DNA from: an uncultured Angelakisella sp. | GTDB taxonomy: Bacteria; Bacillota; Clostridia; Oscillospirales; Ruminococcaceae | Reading direction: 5' to 3' | Length of the DNA: 31,015 nt | Assembly: GCA_910585525.1 (NCBI GenBank) | Contig: CAJUFR010000024.1 | Span: 1 to 31,015, forward strand | Shown here: one piece after another, positions 30,299 to 31,015 of the stretch | Layout: every line of letters starts with the position of its first letter | Numbering within the stretch: the stretch's first letter is position 1 | Program-made: the position numbers and the translations under genes | The notes under the pieces: model-generated | What the model was told of the DNA's origin: nothing | The model's database searches: none | Seen by the model: the letters and a program-made list of their open reading frames with translations, nothing else

Positions 30299-31015
30299 TT
30301 GCGGCATTTTTCCCTGCGTGACCGTGGGGAGGGGGTCCGGCCCGGGGAGTTGGCCCCCACCCTCATCTGGCTGGTGACGGCGGCGGTGCTGGCCTTTGCC
30401 GTCATCTACCCCTCGGTGGTCCTCATCCTCAGCAGCTTCAAGACCCCGGCCGGGTACGGCCTGGGCAACTACCTGGCGGTGTTCCGGGACAAGGGCATCG
30501 CCGCCAGCGTAGTCAACACCGCCAAGGTGGTGTTCCCCAGCACCCTCCTTTCCACCGGTCTGGGGGTCTTTTTGGCGTGGGCGGTGGTGCGCACCGATGT
30601 CCCCGGCAAGGGGCTTTGGCGCTCGCTGCTGGCCATCCCCTACCTGATCCCCCCTTTTATCGGGGCCATCGCCTGGACCTTCCTGCTGGGGCCGGTGGGC
30701 TTTTTCAACGAACTGTGGCAGCGCCTTACCGGCGCCGGCGCGCCCCTGGTGGATATCTACAGCCTGGGGGGGATGGTATTCGTCATGACCATCTACCGCT
30801 ACGCCGTCCCCTACGTGGTGGTGCTGCCGGCCATGAAGAAGGTGAACGCCGCGGTGGAGGAGGCGGCCCGGGTCTCCGGGGCCAGCCCCTGGCGGGCGCT
30901 GCGGGACGTGACGCTGCCCCTTCTGACCCCCTCCATCCTGGGGGCGACGCTGCTGGTGTTCATGTTCATCCTGGCGGATTTCGGCGTATCCTCCGTGCTG
31001 GGCGCGCCAAATCAG
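30299..31015 (+). CDS. ABC importer permease, FbpB/PhnV type (partial, cut by window end)
   Basis: The first 239 residues of an inner-membrane permease are present and the frame is open to the window edge. I start at TTG 30299, with AAGGGGGAAGG a few bases upstream; other starts further in would cut the cytoplasmic N-terminus. Membrane helices are evident at about residues 20-45, 70-97, 108-135 and 150-172. The EAA loop is EEAARVSGASPWRALRDVTLP, the contact site for the ATPase. FbpB-type permeases are usually about 550 residues with two such modules, so less than half is seen. It works with the preceding binding protein; the ATPase is presumably beyond the window. Confidence 0.88.
   Translation, partial: MRHFSLRDRGEGVRPGELAPTLIWLVTAAVLAFAVIYPSVVLILSSFKTPAGYGLGNYLAVFRDKGIAASVVNTAKVVFPSTLLSTGLGVFLAWAVVRTDVPGKGLWRSLLAIPYLIPPFIGAIAWTFLLGPVGFFNELWQRLTGAGAPLVDIYSLGGMVFVMTIYRYAVPYVVVLPAMKKVNAAVEEAARVSGASPWRALRDVTLPLLTPSILGATLLVFMFILADFGVSSVLGAPNQ

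Overview
This window is a GC-rich piece of chromosome from a Gram-positive, Clostridia-type bacterium. An Oscillospiraceae/Ruminococcaceae-like gut organism is my best guess. The evidence is strong AGGAGG-type ribosome binding sites, seven predicted lipoproteins with lipoboxes plus the Lgt enzyme that lipidates them, and Firmicutes-typical families (YfmF/YfmH, Mini-RNase III, YitT, VanW, QueT). I see no transposase, phage gene, CRISPR array or rRNA. It reads as ordinary core chromosome with a few unusual non-coding structures.

Layout. 1-193: tRNA-Leu(CAG) on the minus strand, with a near-perfect sigma-70 promoter and a terminator stem at the window edge. 194-6623: an oligopeptide ABC operon oppB-C-D-F followed by its lipoprotein receptor oppA, closed by a bidirectional terminator. 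6631-10521 (minus): a hybrid sensor kinase immediately followed by a family-1 solute-binding lipoprotein, with no permease or separate response regulator. 10761-12155: an NSS-family Na+/amino-acid symporter, convergent with a YgjP-type M48-like metallohydrolase (12152-12892, minus). 13099-14844: an Uma2-family nuclease-fold protein and a lipoprotein. 14890-18409 (minus): two paralogous lipoproteins and a VanW protein, expressed from a promoter whose predicted start falls in a 190-bp fully palindromic element. 18828-19352 (minus): a QueT-type queuosine-precursor transporter with a structured leader.

19680-24435: the yfmF-yfmH-lgt-folD-small Cys-rich protein operon, with overlapping or closely spaced genes. 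24569-25489: a lipoprotein with an acidic Glu-Pro linker. 25616-28966: rplU-rpmA, terminator, then obgE-mrnC-yitT, a ribosome-biogenesis cluster. 29132-31015: the start of another ABC importer operon (solute-binding lipoprotein and a permease cut by the window end).

Together the genes cover peptide and other solute import, envelope lipoproteins and their maturation, and ribosome assembly and translation (bL21, bL27, Obg, Mini-III, YfmF/H). The main unexplained signals are the 190-bp palindrome at 18470-18659, the kinase plus orphan binding-protein pair, and several leader or intercistronic RNA structures.
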